From Sulfuritalea sp. (GTDB taxonomy: Bacteria; Pseudomonadota; Gammaproteobacteria; Burkholderiales; Rhodocyclaceae), in assembly GCA_016708585.1 (NCBI GenBank), contig JADJFK010000007.1, positions 124,001-188,000 on the forward strand: a stretch of 64,000 bases of DNA, in the 5' to 3' direction. The notes beneath the pieces are model-generated. The model had not been told where the DNA came from, did no database searches, and saw only the letters and a list, made by a program, of their open reading frames with translations. Position numbers and translations under genes: made by a program. This document shows, one piece after another, positions 51,835 through 60,843 of the stretch; the first letter of the stretch is position 1; every line of letters starts with the position of its first letter.

Positions 51835-52758
51835 TTACGGTTTCGTGATAGGCACAGACGCGAGTTTTTCGATCTGTTCGATCACGTCTCCCATTATCCG
51901 TTTCCCGGTCAATCTGAAGGCGTCGAGTTCGAGTTTCATTGACGCAAGCAGACCGACTTGAACTGTGTGAAGCGCCTCGTCCAGGTCGGGTTCGCTTTTC
52001 AGCAAGGCACGAAGACCGTCCCCGGCTCTCATCATCAATCCGGTCGCCTCCGATGGGAATTTTTCGAGCAACGCACGGCGCCATTTTTCCGGCCAGTCGA
52101 GCAGGGCATCGGGGTCGCGTTCGGTGGACAAATAGGCCAGGGCGACGACGCGCCCAAGATCCTTGTTCGCCCGCTTGATGGAGCGCCCGGAAACGGGTTC
52201 GCTCATTCTTGTATCGCTGATCTTCGGGTGATGCAGCAGGTTGCAGAGCGCCATCATCTCAGGACTGGCCAGCCGAATCCCATGTTGCGTGTCTATCGGC
52301 TCGAATTCGAGCAGCGCAAAGTAGCCGAAGCTGCACAGGGCGAAGTGTCCCTGCGAAGTGATCAAGCGCTTGAATTCTCGCCCCTTGGTAATCGTGCCAT
52401 CGTCCGGACATGACAGGAGTTCGAGGAACCATTCGCTTTCCCTCGGCGGGAAGAGCCGCACCACCGGCAGTTCGCTATCCGGGGTTTCGGCGGTGCCTGG
52501 TTTGCCGAAATCGCCGTCGGTGCGCAGTTGCCACTTGTCAGCGAACAGATGCTCGGTAATGTTGGTTGCTACAACAACTGCCTTTTCGGTCGCGATCATG
52601 CAGTCGGCGTCTTTAGTGCGCAGTTGTCGTTCCGGCGATCCACCGAAGAAGTGAAATCCGGCCGCAAGACTACCGACGACGATCACCGATTCCCGATCCT
52701 CGGGCGGCAGTGATTCGGCGATTCGCCACAGGACATGGTCCGGGGAGATGTTATGCAC
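51835..52758 (-). CDS. Nucleotidyltransferase-type toxin candidate (AbiEii-like arrangement)
   Basis: The 307-residue protein begins with a nucleotidyltransferase-like block (VIVVGSLAAGFHFFGGSPERQLRTKDADCMI in parts, near residues 23-55): the GS signature and a DxD-like pair. The rest is helical. It overlaps by eight bases the upstream winged-helix gene, the order expected for AbiE-type systems. GC content is lower than the flanks. Confidence 0.75.
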   Translation of the reverse strand: MHNISPDHVLWRIAESLPPEDRESVIVVGSLAAGFHFFGGSPERQLRTKDADCMIATEKAVVVATNITEHLFADKWQLRTDGDFGKPGTAETPDSELPVVRLFPPRESEWFLELLSCPDDGTITKGREFKRLITSQGHFALCSFGYFALLEFEPIDTQHGIRLASPEMMALCNLLHHPKISDTRMSEPVSGRSIKRANKDLGRVVALAYLSTERDPDALLDWPEKWRRALLEKFPSEATGLMMRAGDGLRALLKSEPDLDEALHTVQVGLLASMKLELDAFRLTGKRIMGDVIEQIEKLASVPITKP

Positions 52759-53746
52759 GGCCGACTCTCTTCTTTTTTTCGGTCAGGAAATGAAGCATCT
52801 GGTCAGCCTGCTGATCCAGCTTCAGATCGTAGAGATCGGCAAGGCATTCCAATGGATCGGCAATCAGGAGTTCCCCGTAGCGCTCGAAATGGGTTGCCGG
52901 CCGGTCAAGGAAGTGGATCACAAGATCGGCCTGCTGGTACGGGTTGTCCGCGAGTTGAAGCGCCGGGTCGAGCTTCTGCACGAACGACAGGTCCGATTTG
53001 TGGCTTCCATGCAGAACCAGATCGAGCCGCAACGCACCGGAGAGATCGAGGTCGGGGTAGTGTTCCCGAGCGCCTTCAATCCCCGAAATCGCAATGTCGT
53101 CACGGTTGAGGCGCTGAAGCCGTTTGATCAGGCTACTCGGTGGTCGTGGCTGGGTGCTCCGGTCGATGAAGCGTGCCGACTTACGATGCGTGAACCCGTT
53201 CGCGATCCACTTGCGCCACTGCTCAGTTGGAAAATATCGTAGTGAGACACTGCGATCTTTCTCGACATTTAACATTCCTTGGGCTTCCAGGGTGTTAATG
53301 GCTGCGGCTGTCGTTGGGTAGCTGGTGCCGGCTTCTTCCCCAAGCGATTTGATGGTCTGCGGCCCAAGGCCGTTGAGCCAGTTGAGCAGCAGGATGTTCT
53401 GAACGTTGAACTTTCCCACACCGGCGCTTCGTCTCAATTCGACCGGTCGGTAGTTCTCAAGCTCTCGTTGCACTAGCTCGCGAGGAATAAATGACGGTAG
53501 CCCCTCTAGACGTCCGAAGCGGTCACCTTTGGCGACATATATTCGACCCCGAATATGAGTCGCGATGATCGACTCGAAGAGACTGACTTCCTCGAACAAC
53601 CGACGGTCAGAGACACGGGAATCTATCAAGACCAAGAGGAAACAAGCCTCCTGACTTTCCTGCGCGAGATAGGCGAAAGCGAGTAGTTCAGCCCGCAAGT
53701 CACGGATATTGAAGACTCCTGCTTTGACCTTGATCTGGACGTTCAC
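52751..53746 (-). CDS. Winged-helix regulator/antitoxin candidate
   Basis: The 331-residue protein has an N-terminal alpha/beta domain and a winged helix near residues 118-170 (LNGLGPQTIKSLGEEAGTSYPTTAAAINTLEAQGM in parts). It is followed by the nucleotidyltransferase gene and preceded by three palindromic operator-like sites, as expected of an autorepressing antitoxin. No named family was recognised with certainty. Confidence 0.72.
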   Translation of the reverse strand: MNVQIKVKAGVFNIRDLRAELLAFAYLAQESQEACFLLVLIDSRVSDRRLFEEVSLFESIIATHIRGRIYVAKGDRFGRLEGLPSFIPRELVQRELENYRPVELRRSAGVGKFNVQNILLLNWLNGLGPQTIKSLGEEAGTSYPTTAAAINTLEAQGMLNVEKDRSVSLRYFPTEQWRKWIANGFTHRKSARFIDRSTQPRPPSSLIKRLQRLNRDDIAISGIEGAREHYPDLDLSGALRLDLVLHGSHKSDLSFVQKLDPALQLADNPYQQADLVIHFLDRPATHFERYGELLIADPLECLADLYDLKLDQQADQMLHFLTEKKKRVGRA

Positions 53747-53770
53747 TTGTCACCCACTTCTAAGATGCAC

Positions 53771-53818
53771 CTTAATGTTAAGAATGCCACTTAATATTAA
53801 GTTGTGACTTTAATGTTG
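53771..53818. promoter_or_regulatory. Triple palindromic operator of the AbiE-like pair
   Basis: CTTAATGTTAAG (53771-53782), a perfect palindrome CTTAATATTAAG (53790-53801) and a degenerate CTTTAATGTTG (53808-53818) are spaced 17-19 bases apart just upstream of the winged-helix gene. They probably bind its product. Confidence 0.7.
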
Positions 53819-53929
53819 TCAAGAGAGCTCCACACACGCAGGTCGTCTCGTCCGTCAATCCCTGAGATCGACTGAACTTCCGAGCTTGCCTACTGTTGGC
53901 ACGCGGATCAGATTGACCTGCCTGACGAC
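53819..53929 (+). other. Non-coding stretch before an orphan terminator
   Basis: No gene is seen. A strong + strand terminator follows although no + strand gene precedes it. A small RNA or a leftover gene end would both fit. Confidence 0.3.
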
Positions 53930-53958
53930 AAAGGCCCGGCGACTCCGGGCCTTTTTCT
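53930..53958 (+). terminator. Orphan Rho-independent terminator
   Basis: AAAGGCCCGG, loop CGACT, CCGGGCCTTT, then T residues. The stem is strong, yet the nearest upstream + strand gene is amtB, 2.3 kb away. Confidence 0.8.
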
Positions 53959-54027
53959 TTTCCGCGCGGCCACCACGGCAGGCCACTTGCCGGCAATGCG
54001 TCGCATGGCGAGTCTTAAAATGCAGCA

Positions 54028-54531
54028 ATGACAATGAACACAGCAAATAACACCATCGCCGCCGATGCCCCCGATCCGATCCAGGAACCGCGCCTCTGGC
54101 GCAGCAACGGCTGGACCGCGCGCGTCGTCAAGAACGAAGACGACGAGGGCTGGGCCGTCGAGATGATCCTGGACGGCGAATCCGAGCCGGCGCTGGTCGG
54201 CCCCTGGACGATGGGGCGCGACAAGAAGAATCCGAAACCGCTCGATGCGCCGGCCTTCAACACCCTGGTCAAGACGGCCGGCGAATTCCGGCAGCGCCAG
54301 GTGCAGCAACTTCACGCCACGCTGCACCAGAACATCACCATCAACGCGGCGTCCGGGCGCATCAGCGTCACGCTCGACATCGTGCCCGACGACGACGATC
54401 CGCACGCCCTGCTTGCCGCCCACGATGCCGCCGGCGAAGAACTCGCCCGGGTGCGCGTGGCCAGCGGATTCAAGCTCAACAAGGCCAGCGCCAGCGCCTG
54501 GATCGATGCCGGTTTTCGACGGCCTGAATAA
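54028..54531 (+). CDS. Hypothetical protein
   Basis: The 167-residue protein is hydrophilic, with ENPRLW-like start of a beta-rich domain (WTARVVKNEDDEGWAVEMILDGE in parts) and no membrane segment. I do not recognise the family. It precedes a DUF2786 gene, with a palindromic repeat element between them. Confidence 0.65.
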   Translation: MTMNTANNTIAADAPDPIQEPRLWRSNGWTARVVKNEDDEGWAVEMILDGESEPALVGPWTMGRDKKNPKPLDAPAFNTLVKTAGEFRQRQVQQLHATLHQNITINAASGRISVTLDIVPDDDDPHALLAAHDAAGEELARVRVASGFKLNKASASAWIDAGFRRPE

Positions 54532-54545
54532 GGTGCCTGAAACTC

Positions 54546-54614
54546 GTCACACCGGCGAACGCCGGTGTCCAGTTCCGCGGCTGCCTGGATTCCGGCCTTC
54601 GCCGGAATGACGAC
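54546..54614. repeat. Palindromic REP-like element
   Basis: Two hairpin halves (GTCACACCGGCG then CGCCGGTGTCCAG, and CTGGATTCCGGCC then GCCGGAATGACG) in the same arrangement as at 50171-50248. Confidence 0.8.
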
Positions 54615-54628
54615 GCGGTCGCAGCACC

Positions 54629-55366
54629 ATGGATAAAGAGCAGGCGATACGCAAGGCGCAAAAGCTGATGGCCGTCGCCATGGACGGCCGCGGCAATGGC
54701 CACGAAGCCGAGCGCGCCCTGGCCCAGGCCGAAGCGCTGATGCGCAAATTCGGCATCGAGCAGGCCGAGATCGCCAGCACCAGGGCGGCGAGCGATTTCG
54801 ATTGGGCCGAGGCCTTTCACGCCTACGGCCCGCCGAAGAATCCGGCCAAGAGTTGCCCGCGGTGGTTTCAATTCATCAGCACCGGCGTCGCCAATTTCAC
54901 CGACACCATCGTGCGCCTGCACTACGATCCGGCGCTCGGCTATGGCGTCGGCTTCTATGGCGACCGGGCCGACACCCTGTTTGCCCAGTGGCTGGTGGGA
55001 TACCTCAAAGCCAGTGTCTGGGAGGCCCTGAATGCCGCGCACCGGCAGCATCCCGAATGGAACCGCAGCGACATGGAGGATTTCCGCAAGGCCATGGCGG
55101 CGCGCCTGTCTTCCCGGATGCGCGACCTGCGCCTGGAGCGCGACGCCGAATTCGCCGCCGCCGCCACCAGCCAGGGAACCGGCATGGCGCTGGTGCTCGT
55201 CACCGACAAACTGGCAAAGCGCGATGCGGAATTCGGCTCGCCGAAATACAAGCACTCGCGCATCACCGTGCGCGACCAGATGGCGGCGCACAAGGGCAGC
55301 CTGGCGGGTGATCAGGTTGGGTTTGCGAAGCCGATCGAGGGCGGCCGAGGGCGCACGGTCGGCTGA
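54629..55366 (+). CDS. DUF2786 domain-containing protein
   Basis: The 245-residue protein starts with the DUF2786 helix pair (KEQAIRKAQKLMAVAMDGRGNGHEAERALAQAEALM in parts), followed by a helical domain. Such proteins are frequent in phages and plasmids and their function is unknown. Confidence 0.85.
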   Translation: MDKEQAIRKAQKLMAVAMDGRGNGHEAERALAQAEALMRKFGIEQAEIASTRAASDFDWAEAFHAYGPPKNPAKSCPRWFQFISTGVANFTDTIVRLHYDPALGYGVGFYGDRADTLFAQWLVGYLKASVWEALNAAHRQHPEWNRSDMEDFRKAMAARLSSRMRDLRLERDAEFAAAATSQGTGMALVLVTDKLAKRDAEFGSPKYKHSRITVRDQMAAHKGSLAGDQVGFAKPIEGGRGRTVG

Positions 55367-55419
55367 GGCGATTCGGAGGGAGGTTCAGGTGATTCGGTGG
55401 GGCCAGAAATCGCGTGAAA

Positions 55420-55436
55420 CGTCAGCGCTGACTTTT
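55420..55436 (-). repeat. Dispersed motif, partial copy
   Basis: Only the right-hand 17 bases of the motif are present, with two mismatches. It lies between DUF2786 and the NERD-helicase gene. Confidence 0.5.
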
Positions 55437-55588
55437 CAGCCATTCGCAAAGTCACAGATGATTTCAATTTGGCAACGCTGGCGCAATAGGTGCTCTCGGC
55501 AGCAACGACGGGGCAACAGCGGCTTCAAATGTCCCGCCGCATGTAGAATCACAACGTCATTCTCGACAAGTACAATCAGGGATACCGA

Positions 55589-57382
55589 GTGGCAACGCTG
55601 ATTCCAAACTACGGAACGTGTGCGGGGCGCATGACGCCGGGCGAGCGGCGGTTCGCGCAGCGCCTCGAAGCCAAGCTCGAAGCGGATTACCTGTGTTGGT
55701 ACGACGTTCCTGTCGGTCCCACGAACTGTCATCCCGATTTCATCGTCCTGCATCCCCAGCGCGGCCTGCTGATCCTGGAAGTAAAAGACTGGAAGCCGGA
55801 CACCATCCAGTCGATCACCAAATCTGACGCGGCAATACTCACTCCCCAAGGACTCAAGCATGTCCTCAACCCGCTCGAACAGGCCCGCCAATACGCCCAT
55901 GCCGTAGTCGGCGTTTTGGCGCGTGACAAGCAGCTGACGCTTTCCAGCGGCAAGATGGAAGGGCGGCTGACCTTTCCATGGGCCTATGGCGTGGTGCTTG
56001 CCAATATTTCGCGACGGACTTTCGAAAGTTCAGGCCTCGCCGAAGTCATCGAGCCGCAGCGGGTGATCTGCCAGGACGAAATGGTCGAGACTGTGGATAT
56101 GGAAGCATTTCAAGAGCGGCTCTGGGAAATGTTCTCGGTTCGTTTCCACGGCAATCTGACCGTGCCGCAACTTGATCGCGTCCGGTGGCATTTGTTCCCA
56201 GAGATACGTTTGCCGAATGCGCAAGAAGGACTTTTCAAGACGGAAGAGCTGGAGGCGGTCGAAATCCCCGACCTGGTGCGGGTTATGGATCTTCAGCAGG
56301 AACAGTTGGCAAGGAGCCTCGGCGAAGGACACCGCGTAATCCACGGCGTCGCGGGTTCGGGGAAGACCCTGATTCTCGGCTACCGCGCCGAGCAACTCGC
56401 CAAGGTGTGCGCCAAACCGATCCTGGTGCTGTGCTACAACAAGACGCTTGCGGGACGGCTGGTTCACTGGATGGCGAGCAAGGGTGTCGCGGACAAGGTG
56501 CATGTCCGCACATTCCACAGCTGGTGCCGCAGCCAGCTGGGTGCTTACAACGTCAGCTTCGCCAACCATCAGGACGACAAGAACGCGCTCATGGCCGAAA
56601 TGGTCCAGGCGGTCATCCGCGCGGTCGAGCGCGGGCAAATTCCTCCGGCCCAATATGAGGCCGTGTTGATCGACGAAGGCCACGACTTCAGACCCGAATG
56701 GCTGAAGCTCGTCGTCCAGATGGTCGATCCGCACAGCAACTCGCTGCTCGTCCTTTACGACGATGCACAGTCGATCTACGAGGCGGGGCGACAGAAAAAC
56801 TTCAGCTTCAAGAGCGTCGGCATCCAGGCGCAGGGCCGCACGACGATACTGAAAGTCAATTACCGCAACACGCAGGAAATTCTGGAGTTCGCCGCACAGT
56901 TCGCAAGCGAGCTACTCAAGGCAACCGATGCCGAGGAAGACGGCATCCCGCGCCTAGCTCCAATTTCGGCCGGCCGCCACGGCAAGGCGCCCATGGTGGT
57001 GAAGCTGCCGACGCTGCAGGCGGAAGGCGCATGGATAGCGGAGCGCTTGAAGGAAGAACACGCCAAAGGCACGCCGTGGCGCGACATGGCAATCCTGTAT
57101 CGGCACTATGAGCCAATATGTACGACCGTCCGCAAGGAGTTGCGGAAGGGAGGTATTCCCAACACTTGGAAGGACGAAGTCACGTTTGGTGAAAGCCAGG
57201 ACACCGTCAAGCTGTTGCCATTCCACAGCAGCAAAGGTCTCGAGTACCCGATCATCGTTATACCCGGCGCGGGCCTGCTGCCGATGCCGGACAAGGCAAC
57301 CGAAGAAGACGCGCGCCTGCTTTACGTTGCGATGACGCGGGCGACATCACAGCTCATTGTGACCGGCGCCCATAGCGCTTGA
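55589..57382 (+). CDS. NERD domain superfamily I helicase
   Basis: The 597-residue protein joins an N-terminal NERD nuclease-like domain (HPDFIVLHPQRGLLILEVKDWK near residues 48-70, with the D...ExK core) to a UvrD/Rep-type helicase. Motif I is GVAGSGKTLIL near residue 252, motif II LIDEGHDF, motif VI-like LLYVAMTRATSQLIV at the end. It probably unwinds or cuts foreign or damaged DNA. It starts at a GTG and lies in an accessory region with McrBC. Confidence 0.88.
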   Translation: MATLIPNYGTCAGRMTPGERRFAQRLEAKLEADYLCWYDVPVGPTNCHPDFIVLHPQRGLLILEVKDWKPDTIQSITKSDAAILTPQGLKHVLNPLEQARQYAHAVVGVLARDKQLTLSSGKMEGRLTFPWAYGVVLANISRRTFESSGLAEVIEPQRVICQDEMVETVDMEAFQERLWEMFSVRFHGNLTVPQLDRVRWHLFPEIRLPNAQEGLFKTEELEAVEIPDLVRVMDLQQEQLARSLGEGHRVIHGVAGSGKTLILGYRAEQLAKVCAKPILVLCYNKTLAGRLVHWMASKGVADKVHVRTFHSWCRSQLGAYNVSFANHQDDKNALMAEMVQAVIRAVERGQIPPAQYEAVLIDEGHDFRPEWLKLVVQMVDPHSNSLLVLYDDAQSIYEAGRQKNFSFKSVGIQAQGRTTILKVNYRNTQEILEFAAQFASELLKATDAEEDGIPRLAPISAGRHGKAPMVVKLPTLQAEGAWIAERLKEEHAKGTPWRDMAILYRHYEPICTTVRKELRKGGIPNTWKDEVTFGESQDTVKLLPFHSSKGLEYPIIVIPGAGLLPMPDKATEEDARLLYVAMTRATSQLIVTGAHSA

Positions 57383-57428
57383 GGGGCTGCCACTGCGGTT
57401 TGGGTTGGCTTGTTTCGCCGACCGTGCG

Positions 57429-57453
57429 AAAAGTCGGCGCTGGCGACACGGCG
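57429..57453 (+). repeat. Dispersed 25-bp motif, intergenic
   Basis: 24 of 25 match, lying directly before the amt gene fragment at 57457. Confidence 0.85.
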
Positions 57454-57456
57454 TCC

Positions 57457-57522
57457 GAAGGTAAATATGACCGCTCCGATCTAACCATAAACAAGATCTC
57501 GACCACCGCGGAGCGAGTATGA
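57457..57522 (+). pseudogene. Fragment of an ammonium transporter gene, C-terminal tail
   Basis: The frame EGKYDRSDLTINKISTTAERV ends at a TGA and lines up with the AmtB tail encoded at 51.6 kb (DEFNGTDLTIHKISASAERETLW). It is too different to be a recent copy, so it is a leftover of a second amt gene. Confidence 0.6.
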
Positions 57523-57568
57523 GAACGGTGGGTGATGGCGAACTACATGACGTAGCCTCAAACGCTAG

Positions 57569-59020
57569 TCAGGCAAGACCAAAAGGCACTGCCTTCATGC
57601 TCAGAGTAATTTGGCGCGACCCGACCGAAATTAGCGCCTTGGTTTCAGCGCGATCACGTTGCTCCAGGTCTTCATACAGATTGCGACGAACAGGGTAAAT
57701 CAAGGTCGCTCGAATTTTGTCGGAAGAACCTGCTGTTGCCGCGTATGCCAGTACCTGGTGCAGATCCGCTCGCATTGATGCTTGTGTTTCTTCGGCCAAT
57801 GCTGACCATCGATTCGCATCCAAGTCAGCAAAATGGGATTTGTACTTGGCGTCTACGATTTCAATTCCGTCAGGCCGATGAACAACAAAATCGGGCACAA
57901 GATGTCCTAATGCCCTGTGACTAGGATCATCCCAAGCTAGAGGCACGACGGTTTCTCCCGACCGGCCAACGCGAACTCGACCGCCGGTCCGGCCAGCTTC
58001 CGCTCGCAACAGGCTTTCAACATAGCGTTCCCACAACTGCTCAAGTGGAAGAGTCCACGCTAGACCATCTGAAGTGCGGCCACCACCAAGACCACGCTCA
58101 TCGACGATCCAACTCATAGCGCGCAAACCTTCAAGCAGGGCCAGCGATGTCATAGATCCACCGCCCATATCCCGTTCAAGTTCGCCTCGTAGTGGTCGGC
58201 GTGCTGGAACATCAATTACCTGTTCAAGTAGGAGAATGATCTGTCCAATGAGCGAAAGCGCAATTTGATCTCCGCCTCCTACTGCCCCCAAGTCGAAATG
58301 CAATCGCTCAAGCGTCCAGCGAACAGCCTGACGCAGCCGAGAGTCCGTATCGATTTCGCTAAAACGACACGGAAGGTGATGCCAGCGTCCGGACGGAAGT
58401 TGCCGAGTTAAGTAGGTTTGCCACTGGATCTGTCCTCGGGGGTGGCTACGTACCTCGTTTCGCTCAACGTAACCGGGACGGAGATTTGCCAACAGTTCCT
58501 TTAGACGCCGAAGCACCGGTCCGGCTAATACCCAAGCCGGCACTTCGCGGCCACTTCCAGGCACTAACGGCAGGCTCAAAAATTCCGGGCCACTGCCCCA
58601 ACCAGTCGCCGACAGCACTTGCCCGACACCTGGCCAACCGAAGCGTGGATTGACCACAATTCCACCTGCGACCAGCCCTGTGACCGCGGACCGTAGCGGA
58701 ATTGCACCAGCACGTAGCCCTGGTTGTAACTCAAGACGTATTCCATCCCGCCCGGAAACAATTCGGGGTTCAAGACTTAATGCGCGAAGTGCTTCTCGAT
58801 TTCTGGCAAGGAAGCCATCCAAGTAGGCGCCCCAGCCCGGTTCTCGGGCTGCAGCTATATATGGGGCCGGAGCAACAACGATAGGCGAACCACAATCCAT
58901 GCCATGCAACAAGGTGCGTGATTCAGGAGCCCGACTGAGGTGAACATCTGCTGCGCGTGCTCGTGCAGCGCCAACTCGGTATGCCCCAGCACGGCGCTTG
59001 GAGGCACTGTTAGTAGCCAT
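57569..59020 (-). CDS. McrC-like component of a McrBC restriction system
   Basis: The 483-residue protein has the McrC endonuclease core near residues 375-395 (HLVPDFVVHRPDGIEIVDAKYK: D, then DxK), the part that cuts DNA in McrBC complexes. It follows the McrB-like gene after two bases, so they are co-transcribed. Confidence 0.85.
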   Translation of the reverse strand: MATNSASKRRAGAYRVGAARARAADVHLSRAPESRTLLHGMDCGSPIVVAPAPYIAAAREPGWGAYLDGFLARNREALRALSLEPRIVSGRDGIRLELQPGLRAGAIPLRSAVTGLVAGGIVVNPRFGWPGVGQVLSATGWGSGPEFLSLPLVPGSGREVPAWVLAGPVLRRLKELLANLRPGYVERNEVRSHPRGQIQWQTYLTRQLPSGRWHHLPCRFSEIDTDSRLRQAVRWTLERLHFDLGAVGGGDQIALSLIGQIILLLEQVIDVPARRPLRGELERDMGGGSMTSLALLEGLRAMSWIVDERGLGGGRTSDGLAWTLPLEQLWERYVESLLRAEAGRTGGRVRVGRSGETVVPLAWDDPSHRALGHLVPDFVVHRPDGIEIVDAKYKSHFADLDANRWSALAEETQASMRADLHQVLAYAATAGSSDKIRATLIYPVRRNLYEDLEQRDRAETKALISVGSRQITLSMKAVPFGLA

Positions 59021-59022
59021 TC

Positions 59023-60516
59023 TTAGGCGACTTCGCTGCTCACTTGGGCGGCATCAGCTATTCGATTTCGGACAGCATGAAGTGCAGCGGTTGCTGGGCC
59101 CAGGTAACCCTCACGAATATAGTCATCGATGAGCGGCAATAGTTCGTGACGCAAACGAATACTTAGAGCTGCCTCATCCTGGCCTGAAACGATGAAATAC
59201 GAGTGCCCAGGCAAAAGCGCTAGTGCGTCATCGGGAGCAAACTCCAAAAATACATCGCACAAGGCATCGAAGAGAACTAGGCCAGTTGGCGTGCTGAGCG
59301 CCCGCACAACTTGCCGGTCCGGCATCATTGTGACGAAGGCAAATCGCCGGCGGATGGCTAAATCCATACGAGCTACGCTTCTATCAGCTGTGTTCATCGT
59401 TGCCAGGACATGGAGATTCGCTGGCAAGCTGAATGTCTGCTCCCCATCGATGGCGTGTGGCAAGCGAACCGACCGTGGAGCGCCTGATTCGGCTTCGAAC
59501 AGATAGATGGCTTCGCCGAGGACACGTCCAAGGTCAGCTCGGTTAATTTCGTCCACCACGAGCAAAGCCGGTTTTTCGCTGGCCTTGGACGCAGCTTCCA
59601 TCAAATGACCGCGCCGTGCCGCAAAGCGCAAGCTTTCGTTAGCAACATCCGGAGACAGTCCCGCGACGAAGTCTTCGTAGGTGGTTGAAGGGTGAAACTG
59701 GGTGATTAAGCCATTGCCATCATAAGTCTCGCGCAATATCTGCTCGGCCACCCTTGATTTACCTGTGCCGGGAGGCCCTTCGAGGACCACAAAGCGGCGG
59801 CGAGCGAGCAGGCTTGCGATCTCGTCAATCTTCGGGTTCGAGAACCACATCGCGTTGAGGCTGGCGATGAATTGGCTGAATTCGTCCTGGGCGCCTTTGA
59901 GAACTTCCCAACCGCGTTCATATGCATAAAGATCAAGGAAAGCTTGAACGATCAAACGCGCCTTGGCTGGGTCGTCCTTTGGCACAACAGCAAGGCAATA
60001 AAGTTCGTTGCTGTATCGCTTGAATACTGACTCCCAAGCGAGTAACTGCTTGGTAATTGAATCCGGCACCGGCACGCCAATAGTAGCGGGGTCCTGCCGT
60101 GCCCAAGCTATCGGGACACCATTGCTGACCAAATAACGCCTTAGGCTAGAAATTCGACGCCTATGGCCGGGGCGGGTCAGAATCCCTTCGTCAGGGCTAA
60201 GGCCGCGAGTGCCAATCCCGAAGTCGATTAAACACCCCTCTTCACGGGGAAACCAAACTAAGCTGGTGCCACCATAGGGCCCGCTGGGTGGGTTGTCTGG
60301 ATTAATAAATCCAGCATAGGCAACATGCTCGGTCTCGCCACCACCTCTCCCGTAAGCATTGCGAATGAATGGTGGCTTGTCGTTTTCAAGGTGCTGGCCT
60401 GAGCGTTTATGGTACCGCTCGCCGAAAACCCCACGCATGGCAGCCAGAATTTCTGTGTCTGTCGTTGCCGTGCCTGCGGCTATAGCGTCAGCTAATATTT
60501 GTAATGTATCGGGCAT
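59023..60516 (-). CDS. McrB-like AAA+ motor of a McrBC restriction system
   Basis: The 497-residue protein has a variable N-terminal region that should read the DNA, then an AAA+ module with Walker A LEGPPGTGKSRVAEQ, Walker B LLVVDEINRADLG and the McrB signature MNTADRSVARMDLAIRRRF. McrBC systems cut modified DNA, often of phages. GC content is lower than that of the core genome. Confidence 0.88.
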   Translation of the reverse strand: MPDTLQILADAIAAGTATTDTEILAAMRGVFGERYHKRSGQHLENDKPPFIRNAYGRGGGETEHVAYAGFINPDNPPSGPYGGTSLVWFPREEGCLIDFGIGTRGLSPDEGILTRPGHRRRISSLRRYLVSNGVPIAWARQDPATIGVPVPDSITKQLLAWESVFKRYSNELYCLAVVPKDDPAKARLIVQAFLDLYAYERGWEVLKGAQDEFSQFIASLNAMWFSNPKIDEIASLLARRRFVVLEGPPGTGKSRVAEQILRETYDGNGLITQFHPSTTYEDFVAGLSPDVANESLRFAARRGHLMEAASKASEKPALLVVDEINRADLGRVLGEAIYLFEAESGAPRSVRLPHAIDGEQTFSLPANLHVLATMNTADRSVARMDLAIRRRFAFVTMMPDRQVVRALSTPTGLVLFDALCDVFLEFAPDDALALLPGHSYFIVSGQDEAALSIRLRHELLPLIDDYIREGYLGPATAALHAVRNRIADAAQVSSEVA

Positions 60517-60567
60517 AGAGATCCACCTTGAAAGATGATTTCTGTTTGGTTACATCAGGTGACTATT

Positions 60568-60843
60568 TCACTTAACCTTTTTATCGACTTCGATAAACCT
60601 CGCGCCGGTGACCGATTTTACAACTTCCACGACCACCTCCAGGTCGAGTATTTCGTAAAGAATCCGGTAATTCCCTTGCCGAATCCGATAGCGCTCCTGG
60701 GCGGAAAGCTTTTCGCAACCGGCGGGGCGGGGATCGTCGCGCAACGCTTCGATCCGTTCCAGGATACGGCGCAGATCGGTCTTCGGGACGTCCCGCATGT
60801 CCTTTGCGACGGAGGTCTTGAACCTCAGTTCATAGCGCGCCAT
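60568..60843 (-). CDS. RelE-family toxin
   Basis: The 91-residue protein has the RelE/ParE pattern (YELRFKTSVAKDMRDVPKTDLRRILERIEAL, RIRQGNYRILYEI). It lies downstream of, and overlaps by 14 bases, its antitoxin gene. Confidence 0.9.
   Translation of the reverse strand: MARYELRFKTSVAKDMRDVPKTDLRRILERIEALRDDPRPAGCEKLSAQERYRIRQGNYRILYEILDLEVVVEVVKSVTGARFIEVDKKVK

Noticed and set aside
53819..53929. tRNA or tRNA fragment as an insertion site
   Set aside because: No cloverleaf or T-arm sequence could be drawn from these bases.
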